Shown: positions 26,759-35,377 of the stretch, piece after piece
Position numbering within the stretch: the first letter of the stretch is position 1
How the letters are laid out: each line of letters begins with the position of its first letter
NCBI GenBank assembly: GCA_051877575.1
Contig: JBJEJA010000034.1
Span: forward strand, 183,919-247,918
From: UBA2882 sp051877575
GTDB lineage: Bacteria; Bacillota; Clostridia; Lachnospirales; Lachnospiraceae
Direction of reading: 5' to 3'
Length of the DNA: 64,000 nt
Translations under genes and position numbers: made by a program
Notes under the pieces: generated by a model
The model's input: the letters and a program-made list of their open reading frames with translations, nothing else
The model's database searches: none
What the model was told of the DNA's origin: nothing

Positions 26759-26966
26759 ATTAAAAAGCTTAATAACTCTTGACAAGTCTTCTATTTATGA
26801 CTATTATACGTATATACGTATTAAAACGCAAATACGATATATGAAAGGATAAAATTTCCAAAATCTCCCCTAATTCCTATGTACTTATTCTCCAAAATCC
26901 TATATAATATATGAGTCCTGAGTTGTCCGTAAGGATACTATGACAAGGATATTGGAGGAGAAGAAT

Positions 26967-27308
26967 ATGGCAGCATTGTCCAAATCGAAAATTTTAAAAA
27001 AAGAAATCTTAAGTCAATACAAGAGCATCAGACAGTTTGCGTTAGAAATGGGAATTCCTTATAGTACATTGGTTACTGCTCTGGAGCGCGGTATTGAAGG
27101 AATGGCATATGGTACGGTTATCAGGATTTGTGATAAATTGAATTTGAATCCGGTGACCTTTAAAGCTTTGGAGAATACAACTGTTTCGGAACAGCTTTTG
27201 GAGAATCAGGTTATGTCCTATTATGTTAAACTGAATCAGGAAGGAAAAGATAAAATCCTTGGCTTGATGGAAGACTTCACTGCATTGAAAAAATATAGGT
27301 TAAAATGA
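26967..27308 (+). CDS. Small Cro/C1-type DNA-binding protein
   Basis: 113 residues from ATG 26967 (GGAGGAG upstream); ATG 26940 has no such site. KSIRQFALEMGIPYSTLVTA, then LERGIEGMAYGTVIRICDKL and NLNPVTFKALE is a degenerate Cro/C1 helix-turn-helix. The stop overlaps the glf start (ATGATGA), tying the two together in translation. Coupling a regulator to UDP-galactopyranose mutase is unusual; its target is unknown. Confidence 0.62.
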   Translation: MAALSKSKILKKEILSQYKSIRQFALEMGIPYSTLVTALERGIEGMAYGTVIRICDKLNLNPVTFKALENTTVSEQLLENQVMSYYVKLNQEGKDKILGLMEDFTALKKYRLK

Positions 27309-28411
27309 TGAAGTATGATTATTTAGTGGTGGGTGCCGGTCTTTTTGGAGCGGTTTTTGCTCATGAAATGAAAAAGAAGGGCAAGACCTGCCTTGTAATT
27401 GACAAAAGGGATCATATTGCCGGTAATATTTATACACAGGATGTGAACGGTATTCAGGTGCATAAGTATGGGGCACATATTTTCCATACATCCGACCGGG
27501 AGGTTTGGGATTATATACGGCAGTTTGCCGAATTTAATCATTATATCAATTCGCCGGTTGCCGTTTTTAAGGATGAATTATATAACCTGCCGTTTAATAT
27601 GAATACGTTTTCTAAGATGTGGGGGATCCGTACACCTGCCGAGGCGCAGGAAATCATAAATGCACAGATCAAAGAAGCGGGCATTACCGAACCTCACAAT
27701 TTGGAAGAACAGGCAATTTCTCTTGCCGGCAGGGACGTTTATGAAAAATTGGTAAAGGGTTATACCGAAAAGCAATGGGGAAGAGATTGCAAGGAACTTC
27801 CGGCGTTTATTATTAAGAGGCTGCCGTTGCGCTTCGTATACGACAATAATTATTTTAACGACCCTTATCAGGGAATACCGCAGGGCGGTTATACGCAAAT
27901 CGTGGAAAAGATGCTGGAAGATATTCCGGTATTGCTCAACACGGAGTATCGCACATTTGCGGCGGATTGCGGAAACGACACCTTCCAAAAGGTGCTGTAT
28001 ACCGGTATGATTGATGCATACTATGATTATTGTTACGGTGCATTGGAATATCGTTCTCTTCGTTTTGAAGAGGAGGTATTGAGTGATTGTGATAATTATC
28101 AGGGAAATGCTGTTGTAAATTATACGGAAAGGGAAGTTCCTTTTACAAGGATTATTGAACATAAGCATTTTGAATTCGGAAAAGGACAGGGTACCGTTAT
28201 TACGCGTGAGTATCCGGCCGCATGGGAAAAAGGGGATGAACCGTATTATCCCGTTAATAATGAAAGAAACAATGCGTTATATCTTAAGTATCGGGAACTG
28301 GCACGCGGGGAAGAAGATGTTATTTTCGGCGGGCGATTGGGACAGTATCAATATTTTGATATGGACAAAGTGATCCGCAGTGCGTTGGATATGGTGCAAA
28401 AAGAATCTTAG
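27305..28411 (+). CDS. glf: UDP-galactopyranose mutase
   Basis: 368 residues. FAD-binding YLVVGAGLFGAVFAHEMKKK, IDKRDHIAGNIYTQDVNGI, the Glf hallmark HKYGAHIFHTSDREVW, then LPFNMNTFSKMWG and YTEKQWGRDCKELP. It converts UDP-galactopyranose to UDP-galactofuranose with reduced FAD and provides Galf for surface or flagellar glycans. The start is either of two overlapping ATGs (27305 or 27308). Length is normal for the family. Confidence 0.95.
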   Translation: MMKYDYLVVGAGLFGAVFAHEMKKKGKTCLVIDKRDHIAGNIYTQDVNGIQVHKYGAHIFHTSDREVWDYIRQFAEFNHYINSPVAVFKDELYNLPFNMNTFSKMWGIRTPAEAQEIINAQIKEAGITEPHNLEEQAISLAGRDVYEKLVKGYTEKQWGRDCKELPAFIIKRLPLRFVYDNNYFNDPYQGIPQGGYTQIVEKMLEDIPVLLNTEYRTFAADCGNDTFQKVLYTGMIDAYYDYCYGALEYRSLRFEEEVLSDCDNYQGNAVVNYTEREVPFTRIIEHKHFEFGKGQGTVITREYPAAWEKGDEPYYPVNNERNNALYLKYRELARGEEDVIFGGRLGQYQYFDMDKVIRSALDMVQKES

Positions 28412-28436
28412 CTTAGACAAAAAAGATTTAGAAAGG

Positions 28437-28475
28437 CATAGGTTGTGCAGGAGTAATGCATGACCTATGTTTTTG
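28437..28475 (+). terminator. Terminator after glf
   Basis: CATAGGT pairs with ACCTATG across a loop of about 20 bases and is followed by TTTTTG. Confidence 0.6.
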
Positions 28476-28513
28476 TGTATAAACGGGAATTTTGTATCTG
28501 TTTCATTTATCTC

Positions 28514-28541
28514 TTGCAAAAATAAAAAACTCTGCTATAAT
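28514..28541 (+). promoter_or_regulatory. Sigma-A promoter of the carboxyltransferase gene
   Basis: TTGCAA (28514-28519), 16 bases, TATAAT (28536-28541), with TGC just before (extended -10). Confidence 0.65.
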
Positions 28542-28595
28542 AGTTTGAGAGTCAAAGTATTTGAAATACAAACAAAGTATTATGGAGGCTGAACA

Positions 28596-30209
28596 ATGAA
28601 TTGGGATGACGCGATTAAAGAGCTGGATGAACGCAGAGAGAAGGCTTTGCTTGGCGGTGGAGAAGCCAGAATTGAAAAACAGCATAAAAGTGGCAAGCTG
28701 ACAGCCAGGGAAAGAATTGAGATCTTGTTGGATAAAGATACTTTTGTGGAGGTTGATAATTTTATCGAATCCCGTATTGATGATTTTGATCTGGATAAAA
28801 AGCGCGTGCCGGGCGATGGTGTTGTAACAGGATACGGCAAGGTTGACGGCAGGCTTGTTTTTGTGGCAAGTGAGGATTTTACGGTAATCGGCGGAACTTT
28901 AGGCGAGTATCATTCCTTTAAGATTACAAGGATTCAGGATATGGCAATGGAGATGAAAGCTCCCTTAATCTGTATCAATGACAGCGGCGGAGCCAGAATT
29001 GAAGAGGGGATTTCCTCTTTGAGCGGATATTCGGGAATGTTTCTGCGGCATACCAAGGCTTCCGGCATGATACCTCAGATTGCGGTTATTTTGGGACCGT
29101 GCTCGGGCGGAGCATGTTATGCGCCGGCTATTTGTGACTTCATTTTTATGGTTAAAGATACATCCAAGATGTTTATTACAGGCCCCAATGTTGTAAAGAC
29201 AGTTATCAATGAAGAAGTTTCCGTAGAAGAACTGGGCGGCGCGGCTGTGCATGCCACAAAATCCGGAGTTTCTCATTTTACATATGACAGTGAACAGGAA
29301 TGTCTGATGGGCGTGCGGAAATTGTTGTGTTATCTGCCCAGCAGCTGGGAAGATAAAGCACCTGTCATCAATCCGTTCGCAGATGGCAGTGGCTTAAAAA
29401 CAGGTTTGCAAAAAGTGTTTGGAAAGATAAATAAATCGGCAAGAATGACAAAAATCGACTGTTCCAAATTGCGGGAAATTGTGCCCGATAATTCCAGACA
29501 CGCATATGATGTCCACGAAGTGCTGGACTGCATCGTGGATAACGGTTCGTTTTTTGAAGTACAGAAAGAGTTTGCTGCCAATGCGGTAATCGGATTTGGC
29601 AGAATGAAAGGACAGAGTGTGGGCTTTGTCTGCAACCAGCCCGCAGTCATGGGCGGTTCCATTGATTATCATGCCTCGGATAAGATGGCGAGATTTATCC
29701 GTTTTTGCGATTGCTTTAACATTCCGCTGATTACATTGGTGGATGTTCCGGCATTCCTGCCCGGTACAAAACAGGAACACAACGGCATTATCCGTCACGG
29801 AGCAAAGGTGCTGTATGCATATTCCGAAGCAACAGTCCCTAAGATTACGTTGATCATGAGAAAAGCATACGGCGGTGCATATATTGCCATGAACTCCAAA
29901 GAAATGGGAGCGGATCTGGTATTTGCATGGCCCATAGCGGAAATTGCCGTCATGGGAGCGGATGGAGCCGTGAATATTGCCTTTAAGCGGAAAATCAAAG
30001 AGTCTCTTGATCCGGAAGCGGCAAGAGCGGCATACAAAAAAGAATATGAAGACCGTTTCCTGAATCCTTATGTGGCAGCCTCCAGAGGATATGTCAATGA
30101 GGTAATCAAGCCGGAAGAAACACGGGATAAGCTGTTGAAAGCACTGAGCGGTCTGAAAAATAAGAAAGTAAAGAACCCCGATAAGAAACACGGAAATATT
30201 CCGTTGTAA
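28596..30209 (+). CDS. Acyl-CoA carboxylase/decarboxylase, carboxyltransferase subunit (PccB/MmdA-like)
   Basis: 537 residues with the two crotonase-fold halves: KLTARERIEILLDKDTFVEV, ICINDSGGARIEEGISSLSG, VILGPCSGGACYAPAICDFI in the N half; DVPAFLPGTKQEHNGIIRHG and MRKAYGGAYIAMNSKEMGAD in the C half. These are the acyl-CoA and carboxybiotin binding loops. It transfers carboxyl groups between biotin and an acyl-CoA such as propionyl- or methylmalonyl-CoA. No biotin carrier or membrane subunit is adjacent, so the complex type (carboxylase or Na+-pumping decarboxylase) is not resolved. Confidence 0.88.
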   Translation: MNWDDAIKELDERREKALLGGGEARIEKQHKSGKLTARERIEILLDKDTFVEVDNFIESRIDDFDLDKKRVPGDGVVTGYGKVDGRLVFVASEDFTVIGGTLGEYHSFKITRIQDMAMEMKAPLICINDSGGARIEEGISSLSGYSGMFLRHTKASGMIPQIAVILGPCSGGACYAPAICDFIFMVKDTSKMFITGPNVVKTVINEEVSVEELGGAAVHATKSGVSHFTYDSEQECLMGVRKLLCYLPSSWEDKAPVINPFADGSGLKTGLQKVFGKINKSARMTKIDCSKLREIVPDNSRHAYDVHEVLDCIVDNGSFFEVQKEFAANAVIGFGRMKGQSVGFVCNQPAVMGGSIDYHASDKMARFIRFCDCFNIPLITLVDVPAFLPGTKQEHNGIIRHGAKVLYAYSEATVPKITLIMRKAYGGAYIAMNSKEMGADLVFAWPIAEIAVMGADGAVNIAFKRKIKESLDPEAARAAYKKEYEDRFLNPYVAASRGYVNEVIKPEETRDKLLKALSGLKNKKVKNPDKKHGNIPL

Positions 30210-30213
30210 ATGT

Positions 30214-30239
30214 AAAGCCTATTGAAAAATAGGCTTTTC
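30214..30239 (+). terminator. Terminator after the carboxyltransferase gene
   Basis: AAAGCCTAT (30214-30222) with ATAGGCTTT (30229-30237), loop TGAAAA, then T run. Confidence 0.78.
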
Positions 30240-30294
30240 TATTTTATAATGCAACCATGTCTTAAATATCATATCAATATAGAAGGGATTTATT

Positions 30295-31314
30295 ATGTCC
30301 GCAGAAAAGAAAATTTTAGCAGTCATTCCCGCAAGAAGCGGGTCCAAAAGCGTTAAAAATAAAAATATCAGGCTGATCAACGGGAAACCCATGCTGGCTT
30401 ACTCCATAGAGCATGCCAAAGGCAGCAAATATATCAACCGCATTATCGTGACTACAGACAGTGAAGAATATGCGGCGATTGCCAGAGAGTATGGCGCGGA
30501 GACACCTTTTATCCGTCCGGCGGAGTTGGCAACGGATACGGCATTGGATATTGATGTATTCCGACATGCGCTTACGTGGTTAAAGGAAAATGAAGGGTAC
30601 GAACCTGACATTGTGGCGCAGCTGCGTCCTACGGATCCCTTCAGGGATTCCGCGGATATCGATCGGATGATCGAGATCATGCTGGAAGATGAGACGGTGG
30701 ATGCGGTCAGAAGTATTAAGGAGAATGAGGTTGTTCCCCATAAGATGTGGTATTTGCAGGAGGATGGAACGATTGAGCCGATTCTGAAGGATATTCCGGA
30801 GGCTTATAATATGCCGAGACAGGAACTGCCCAAGACTTATTATCAGAACGGCAATGTAGACCTGCTCAGGCCATCCAACATCTGGAAATATAATTCCATG
30901 ACGGGAAAGAAAATCAAGGGATATGTTATGAAGGATATGTATGATGTGGATTCCGAAAAAGATTTCGATCGGGTATCCGAGTTCATGCAGATCAAAGAAG
31001 GCGGAAAGCAATTTGTATTTGACATCGACGGTGTCATTGCCCTGAAACGCGAAGACCTCGACTACGGACAGGCACTTCCCAACGAGCGGATGATAGCAAT
31101 TGTCAATCGTTTGTATGATATGGGCAACCGCATCGTGCTCTTTACGGCCAGAGGCTATGTGACGGGAATTGATTGGAGACCCGTAACGGAAAAGCAGATG
31201 AAGGATTGGGGTGTTAAGTACCATGAATTGAAAATGGGAAAACCCAATGCGGATTTTTATATTGATGATAAGTTTCTGGATATGAATTTCCTCTATCGGG
31301 AATTCGGGAAATAG
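30295..31314 (+). CDS. CMP-sugar synthetase (NeuA/PseF-like) fused to a HAD-type phosphatase domain
   Basis: 339 residues. Residues 1 to about 230: ILAVIPARSGSKSVKNKNIR with LINGKPMLAYSIEHAKGSKY and VAQLRPTDPFRDSADIDRMI, typical of acylneuraminate cytidylyltransferases. Residues about 235-339: FVFDIDGVIALKRED (HAD DxDG motif), RIVLFTARGYVTGIDW and MGKPNADFYIDDKFLDMNF. It would activate a nonulosonic acid with CTP and the HAD part could remove the 9-phosphate or a related phosphate. Lies between glycan genes and a FliD paralogue, suggesting flagellin sialic-type modification; substrate inferred. Confidence 0.8.
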   Translation: MSAEKKILAVIPARSGSKSVKNKNIRLINGKPMLAYSIEHAKGSKYINRIIVTTDSEEYAAIAREYGAETPFIRPAELATDTALDIDVFRHALTWLKENEGYEPDIVAQLRPTDPFRDSADIDRMIEIMLEDETVDAVRSIKENEVVPHKMWYLQEDGTIEPILKDIPEAYNMPRQELPKTYYQNGNVDLLRPSNIWKYNSMTGKKIKGYVMKDMYDVDSEKDFDRVSEFMQIKEGGKQFVFDIDGVIALKREDLDYGQALPNERMIAIVNRLYDMGNRIVLFTARGYVTGIDWRPVTEKQMKDWGVKYHELKMGKPNADFYIDDKFLDMNFLYREFGK

Positions 31315-31350
31315 AAATAGGTAGATACAAAGAATAGGCAAAGACAAAGA

Positions 31351-31397
31351 AAAGGAGTCATAGCATTTCCCTGTTTGGGATTTGTTATGGCTCCTTT
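31351..31397. terminator. Convergent bidirectional terminator
   Basis: AAAGGAGTCATAGCA pairs with TGTTATGGCTCCTTT (two wobble pairs) between convergent genes; its 3' arm overlaps the stop of the minus-strand FliD-like gene. Confidence 0.65.
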
Positions 31398-32700
31398 AAC
31401 AGTAACTGTTAAACAGCATGCCGCTGTATGCGCTTGTGATATACGGCGATGCATAATTTTTGCCGGGGTTTTTGTATGCGACGATGGTCTTTTCCACATA
31501 GGTCATGGGATTTAATGTTATCTGCCCGGATTTGCGGTAGAGTGCCTTGGTAAAATCCTTCACCTGATCCAGACCTTCTGCCATCCTGCCGTCCAATATG
31601 GATTGCCGTAATGTATTATCGTCGACATCTATGGATCCGTCCTCGGTAATGTTGACACCGATTTGAGAAAGCGGCTCTGCAAAACTGCCGGCCAGATGCC
31701 ACATTTCACTCACGAGCTGATTGCTTTTTGGGTGTTTCTCTGTATATTCAATGGCGGAACGGAGAAATTGATTATAACTGCCGAATAACTGACGAAGATT
31801 TTCGGTCAGGCTTTCCGTATCCGTTTTGATGCCGATCTCTGTAGTCATGCCTTCCTCGGGGCTGACACCGTTGAGCGTTATTTCATAAAGCCGTTCCACG
31901 GTGAAATTGTTGGAAGACGCCGTACGTTCCATACCGTTGATGCTGAATTCTGCATTGGACGGATATCTGGTGATATCTCCGATTCCCAGATAATCGACAA
32001 TGCCGGATGTTTTACTTGTCTGGTCGTCGGAAACCCGGAAGATATAGCCGCTGTCTGCGGGTGCACCGCTTTTTTGGGAAGTCAGTTTCAGACTGGAGTT
32101 TCCGCTGCCATCATCCAAAGTTTCGGCATGGATGCCGATATCCGCATTGTTAAACAGCCGTGTCAGGCGGTTCTGTACGTCTATGTTGGTATCCTCGGGA
32201 CGGATCTGAAACTGGAATTCATAGTTCAATTCGTTGATGCTCAGATCAAAGGAATAGGTGTCCGGCTTTAATGCAACCGTTGTGTCCGACGGAATAAACT
32301 GCCCCATATTTACCTGCGGAGAAGCCAGAGAACGTACCTCCAAAGAAAGCTCCGGAGCCGTAGAAGCCTCGTCGGAGTTTCCGATAAAGGAAACGGAAGC
32401 TATGGATTCATCGCTGGAGAAAGCAGCTTTTTTGTTTAAAAGGGCCGCTTCATCCAATCCGCCCAGAGAAGCAATGGAGTTTTGGAGCTCTCTCGCATTT
32501 TCTTTTAATCCGATTGCGAATGCCTTGGAATCGTCGCTGTCATCCAGAATATAGAGCGGAGATTCTTTATTTAATTTTACAATGGAATTATAAATGTTAC
32601 GCAATTCACTTTTCTTGTGCGTATCCAGAGACGTAGTGCCCTTTGGCGCATAAGAAGTTAAATAGTGATTGTAAACACTAAGAGTTGTAAGATTAGCCAT
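31396..32700 (-). CDS. FliD-like flagellar hook-associated protein (second copy)
   Basis: 434 residues from the ATG at 32698-32700 (AAAGGAGGG upstream); the frame extends to 32766 but without a ribosome site. The C-terminal part reads as FliD: FSINGMERTASSNNFTVERL, YEITLNGVSPEEGMTTEIGI, SYNQFLRSAIEYTEKH and VNITEDGSIDVDDNTLRQSI. The usual N-terminal GLDTESII motif is missing; it begins NLTTLSVYNHYLTSYAPKG. It may be a minor cap, a filament-associated adhesin or a cell-type-specific cap. The true FliD is at 2388. Confidence 0.72.
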   Translation of the reverse strand: MANLTTLSVYNHYLTSYAPKGTTSLDTHKKSELRNIYNSIVKLNKESPLYILDDSDDSKAFAIGLKENARELQNSIASLGGLDEAALLNKKAAFSSDESIASVSFIGNSDEASTAPELSLEVRSLASPQVNMGQFIPSDTTVALKPDTYSFDLSINELNYEFQFQIRPEDTNIDVQNRLTRLFNNADIGIHAETLDDGSGNSSLKLTSQKSGAPADSGYIFRVSDDQTSKTSGIVDYLGIGDITRYPSNAEFSINGMERTASSNNFTVERLYEITLNGVSPEEGMTTEIGIKTDTESLTENLRQLFGSYNQFLRSAIEYTEKHPKSNQLVSEMWHLAGSFAEPLSQIGVNITEDGSIDVDDNTLRQSILDGRMAEGLDQVKDFTKALYRKSGQITLNPMTYVEKTIVAYKNPGKNYASPYITSAYSGMLFNSYC

Positions 32701-32881
32701 GTATATCCGCCCTCCTTTCATCCTTGAATTGACAGCAGTGACAAATCCGTTGTCCTGTCTGGGCATAATTAGATACAGTAAACCTATTTTCTTATAATTA
32801 TAGTAACATTGAAAAAAAGCAAATGCAAGATGAAAAACACAAAAAATTCACAAAAAAATCACAAATTTGTGTTTTCACTTA

Positions 32882-32910
32882 TTGACGGACTCGTTTCATT
32901 ATGATATATT
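32882..32910 (+). promoter_or_regulatory. Promoter of rpmG-secE-nusG
   Basis: TTGACG (32882-32887), 17 bases, TATATT (32905-32910). A short 6-bp hairpin AAAGAG/CTCTTT followed by eight T (32921-32943) lies just downstream and could attenuate early transcription. The 286-base divergent gap holds no gene. Confidence 0.6.
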
Positions 32911-32986
32911 AGGCGAGTGGAAAGAGATTTAGCTCTTTTTTTTGTGCAAAAAAATGGAAATAAGCGGCACGCGGAGGTGGAAAGAA

Positions 32987-33136
32987 ATGCGTACAAAGAT
33001 TACTTTAGCATGTACGGAGTGCAAGAACCGTAACTATAACATGACAAAGGACAAAAAGACTCATCCGGACAGAATGGAAACAAAGAAATATTGTAGATTC
33101 TGCAAGACTCATACATTACACAAAGAAACCAAGTAA
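32987..33136 (+). CDS. rpmG: 50S ribosomal protein L33
   Basis: 49 residues, MRTKITLACTECKNRNY start and YCRFCKTHTLHKETK end, with the two CxxC pairs of the zinc-binding form. GGAGGTGG precedes ATG 32987; the in-frame codon at 32942 lacks a site. First gene of the classical rpmG-secE-nusG unit. Confidence 0.96.
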   Translation: MRTKITLACTECKNRNYNMTKDKKTHPDRMETKKYCRFCKTHTLHKETK

Positions 33137-33164
33137 ATCCGTATAATAATGAGGAAGTGAAGAT

Positions 33165-33374
33165 ATGGGAGAAACAAACAATAGTCAAAAGCAGTCCAAG
33201 CTCGGCAATTTCTGGAAGGGGTTGAAGGCTGAATTTAAAAAGGTTATCTGGCCCGATAAAACGACTTTGCTGAAGCAGACGGTAACGGTAACGGTTATTT
33301 CCGTTGTTTTAGGACTTTTGATTGCTCTGGTCGATACAATCGCTCAATACGGTGTAAACTTCTTGACAATGTAA
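33165..33374 (+). CDS. secE: Preprotein translocase subunit SecE
   Basis: 69 residues: a basic amphipathic part (KLGNFWKGLKAEFKKVIWPD) and a single C-terminal membrane helix (VTVISVVLGLLIALVDTIAQ). The KVIWP motif is universal in SecE. It clamps SecY in the membrane. Located between rpmG and nusG as in most Firmicutes. Confidence 0.95.
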   Translation: MGETNNSQKQSKLGNFWKGLKAEFKKVIWPDKTTLLKQTVTVTVISVVLGLLIALVDTIAQYGVNFLTM

Positions 33375-33390
33375 GGGTGAGGGTGAAGCA

Positions 33391-33906
33391 ATGGCAGAAG
33401 CAAATTGGTATGTAGTCCATACCTATTCCGGGTATGAGAATAAAGTAAAAGCTAATATTGAGAAGACCATTGAAAACAGACATCTGGAAGAGGAAATCCT
33501 GGAAGTGAGAGTTCCTATGCAGGATGTTGTGGAAGTCAAAAACGGTGCCAAAAAAACAGTTTCCAAAAAGCTGTTCCCCGGCTACGTTTTGATCAATATG
33601 GTAATGAATGACGACACATGGTATGTGGTTAGAAATACCAGAGGTGTTACAGGGTTTGTAGGACCGGGAAGTAAACCGGTGCCTCTTTCCGAAGCGGAGA
33701 TGAAACCCCTTGGCATCAAGGTGGACAATATTTCCGTTGACTTTAAGGAAGGCGATACCATCGCAGTTGTTGCCGGCGTTTGGAAAGATACTGTGGGCGT
33801 TGTCCAGAGAATGGATTTCGGCAAGCAGACAGCTACCATTAATGTAGAAATGTTCGGCAGAGAGACTCCTGTGGAAATCAGTTTTGCAGAAGTCCGCAAG
33901 ATGTAA
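33391..33906 (+). CDS. nusG: Transcription termination/antitermination factor NusG
   Basis: 171 residues. N-terminal NGN domain (WYVVHTYSGYENKVKANIEK, LFPGYVLINMVMNDDTWYVV, RGVTGFVGPGSKPVPL) and C-terminal KOW domain (FKEGDTIAVVAGVWKDTVGV). It binds the RNA polymerase clamp and couples transcription with translation. AGGGTGA precedes ATG 33391. Confidence 0.96.
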   Translation: MAEANWYVVHTYSGYENKVKANIEKTIENRHLEEEILEVRVPMQDVVEVKNGAKKTVSKKLFPGYVLINMVMNDDTWYVVRNTRGVTGFVGPGSKPVPLSEAEMKPLGIKVDNISVDFKEGDTIAVVAGVWKDTVGVVQRMDFGKQTATINVEMFGRETPVEISFAEVRKM

Positions 33907-33931
33907 AATAATAGTTTTTTGATATTTCCGG

Positions 33932-33960
33932 TTGCATTTTTGCGCGCCGTGGAATATAGT
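33932..33960 (+). promoter_or_regulatory. Promoter of rplK-rplA
   Basis: TTGCAT (33932-33937), 17 bases, TATAGT (33955-33960), giving a leader of about 107 bases before rplK. Confidence 0.55.
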
Positions 33961-34020
33961 AACAAGTGATGTTCATAGGAGAAGTCCTACTTAGATATAA
34001 GAAGAATTTCGGTATGAACT

Positions 34021-34052
34021 GTGGGAGGGTTTCTTCGACCCGCCACTACCAC
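34021..34052 (+). promoter_or_regulatory. Leader hairpin before rplK, candidate L1 autoregulatory site
   Basis: Outer stem GTGG (34021-34024) with CCAC (34043-34046), a GA/G internal loop, inner stem GGGT/ACCC, then CTACCAC. The same design recurs before rplA at 34510. L1 is known to repress its own operon by binding leader RNA in bacteria; the assignment here is by position and duplication. Confidence 0.55.
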
Positions 34053-34073
34053 ATTTTATTAGGAGGTGCCACA

Positions 34074-34499
34074 ATGGCAAAGAAAGTAGAAGGATACATT
34101 AAGTTACAGATCCCTGCTGGTAAAGCTACACCAGCACCACCGGTTGGTCCTGCACTTGGACAGCACGGTGTAAACATCGTTGAGTTTACAAAACAGTTCA
34201 ACGCAAAAACAGCAGATCAGGGAGATATGATCATTCCTGTCGTTATTACTGTTTATGCGGACAGAAGTTTCAGTTTTGTTACCAAGACTCCCCCTGCAGC
34301 AGTTCTGTTAAAGAAAGCATGCAACATTAAGTCCGGTTCCGCAACACCGAACAAGGCAAAGGTTGCAACTATTTCAAAAGCAGATCTTCAGAAAATTGCT
34401 GAGACAAAAATGCCTGACTTAAATGCAGGAAGTTTGGAAGCGGCAATGAGCATGATCGCAGGTACTGCAAGAAGTATGGGAATCACAGTTGAAGAGTAA
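34074..34499 (+). CDS. rplK: 50S ribosomal protein L11
   Basis: 141 residues, the standard length. YIKLQIPAGKATPAPPVGPA and LGQHGVNIVEFTKQFNAKTA are diagnostic. ATG 34074 has AGGAGGTG upstream; the frame is open further upstream to 33966 but through the leader hairpin. Binds 23S rRNA at the GTPase centre. Confidence 0.97.
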   Translation: MAKKVEGYIKLQIPAGKATPAPPVGPALGQHGVNIVEFTKQFNAKTADQGDMIIPVVITVYADRSFSFVTKTPPAAVLLKKACNIKSGSATPNKAKVATISKADLQKIAETKMPDLNAGSLEAAMSMIAGTARSMGITVEE

Positions 34500-34509
34500 T
34501 GGATAATAC

Positions 34510-34542
34510 GTGGGAGGAGTTTGATAACCCCGCCACTACCAC
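34510..34542 (+). promoter_or_regulatory. Leader hairpin before rplA, repeat of the rplK site
   Basis: GTGG (34510-34513) with CCAC (34533-34536) and the same GA/G internal loop as the rplK site, followed by CTACCACAAGGAGG. The inner stem has different sequence but still pairs, a sign of conserved RNA structure. Confidence 0.55.
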
Positions 34543-34557
34543 AAGGAGGTAAACAAA

Positions 34558-35247
34558 ATGAAACATGGTAAGAAATATAGCGAAGCTGCTAAAACAATTG
34601 ACCGCTCCGTACAGTACGAGCCTGCTGAAGCAATCGCGTTAGCAAAAAAAGCAGCAACAGCAAAATTTGATGAGACAATTGAAGCTCATATCAGAACAGG
34701 CTGCGACGGCCGTCATGCAGATCAGCAGATCCGTGGCGCAGTTGTATTGCCCAACGGAACAGGTAAGACTGTTAAAGTGTTGGTATTTGCAAAAGGCGAT
34801 AAATTAAACGAGGCAGAGGCAGCAGGTGCTGATTATGTAGGCGGAGAGGAATTAATTCCTAAGATCCAGAACGACGGATGGTTAGATTTTGATGTCGTTG
34901 TTGCGACACCTGATATGATGGGTGTTGTTGGTCGTCTCGGTAAAGTGTTGGGACCGAAAGGTTTAATGCCCAACCCCAAGGCAGGCACCGTAACAATGGA
35001 TGTTACCAAAGCTGTAAATGATATTAAAGCAGGTAAGATCGAGTACAGACTTGACAAATCCAATATCATCCATGTTCCTGTAGGAAAAGCTTCCTTTACA
35101 GAGGAACAGTTGAAAGAGAACTTTGATGCGCTGATGGATGCAATTGTAAAAGCAAAACCCAGCACATTGAAAGGTCAGTATTTAAGAAGCATCTCCCTGG
35201 CACCGACCATGGGACCCGGTGTAAAAGTAAGTACTGCAAAGTTCTAA
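34558..35247 (+). CDS. rplA: 50S ribosomal protein L1
   Basis: 229 residues, normal length. GRLGKVLGPKGLMPNPKAG and YRLDKSNIIHVPVGKASF are diagnostic. It binds the L1 stalk of 23S rRNA and in many bacteria its own mRNA. AAGGAGG precedes ATG 34558. Confidence 0.97.
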   Translation: MKHGKKYSEAAKTIDRSVQYEPAEAIALAKKAATAKFDETIEAHIRTGCDGRHADQQIRGAVVLPNGTGKTVKVLVFAKGDKLNEAEAAGADYVGGEELIPKIQNDGWLDFDVVVATPDMMGVVGRLGKVLGPKGLMPNPKAGTVTMDVTKAVNDIKAGKIEYRLDKSNIIHVPVGKASFTEEQLKENFDALMDAIVKAKPSTLKGQYLRSISLAPTMGPGVKVSTAKF

Positions 35248-35263
35248 TACGATATGGTATACT

Positions 35264-35292
35264 AAGGACACAGCTAAGGCTGTGTCCTTTTT
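35264..35292 (+). terminator. Strong terminator after rplA
   Basis: A perfect 11-bp stem (35264-35274 with 35279-35289), TAAG loop, then T run. It isolates the ribosomal genes from the inserted CapA gene. Confidence 0.88.
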
Positions 35293-35377
35293 GCGCGGAT
35301 GGCGGGCTGCTTGAATTGATGCATTTGCAGACTGTGGAAAATGACGCGGGGTATCTGTCCGGGAAGGTGGGATAATC

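Noticed and set aside
29394..30191. 265-codon minus-strand frame opposite the carboxyltransferase gene
   Set aside because: Antisense shadow of a well-conserved gene with no family match.
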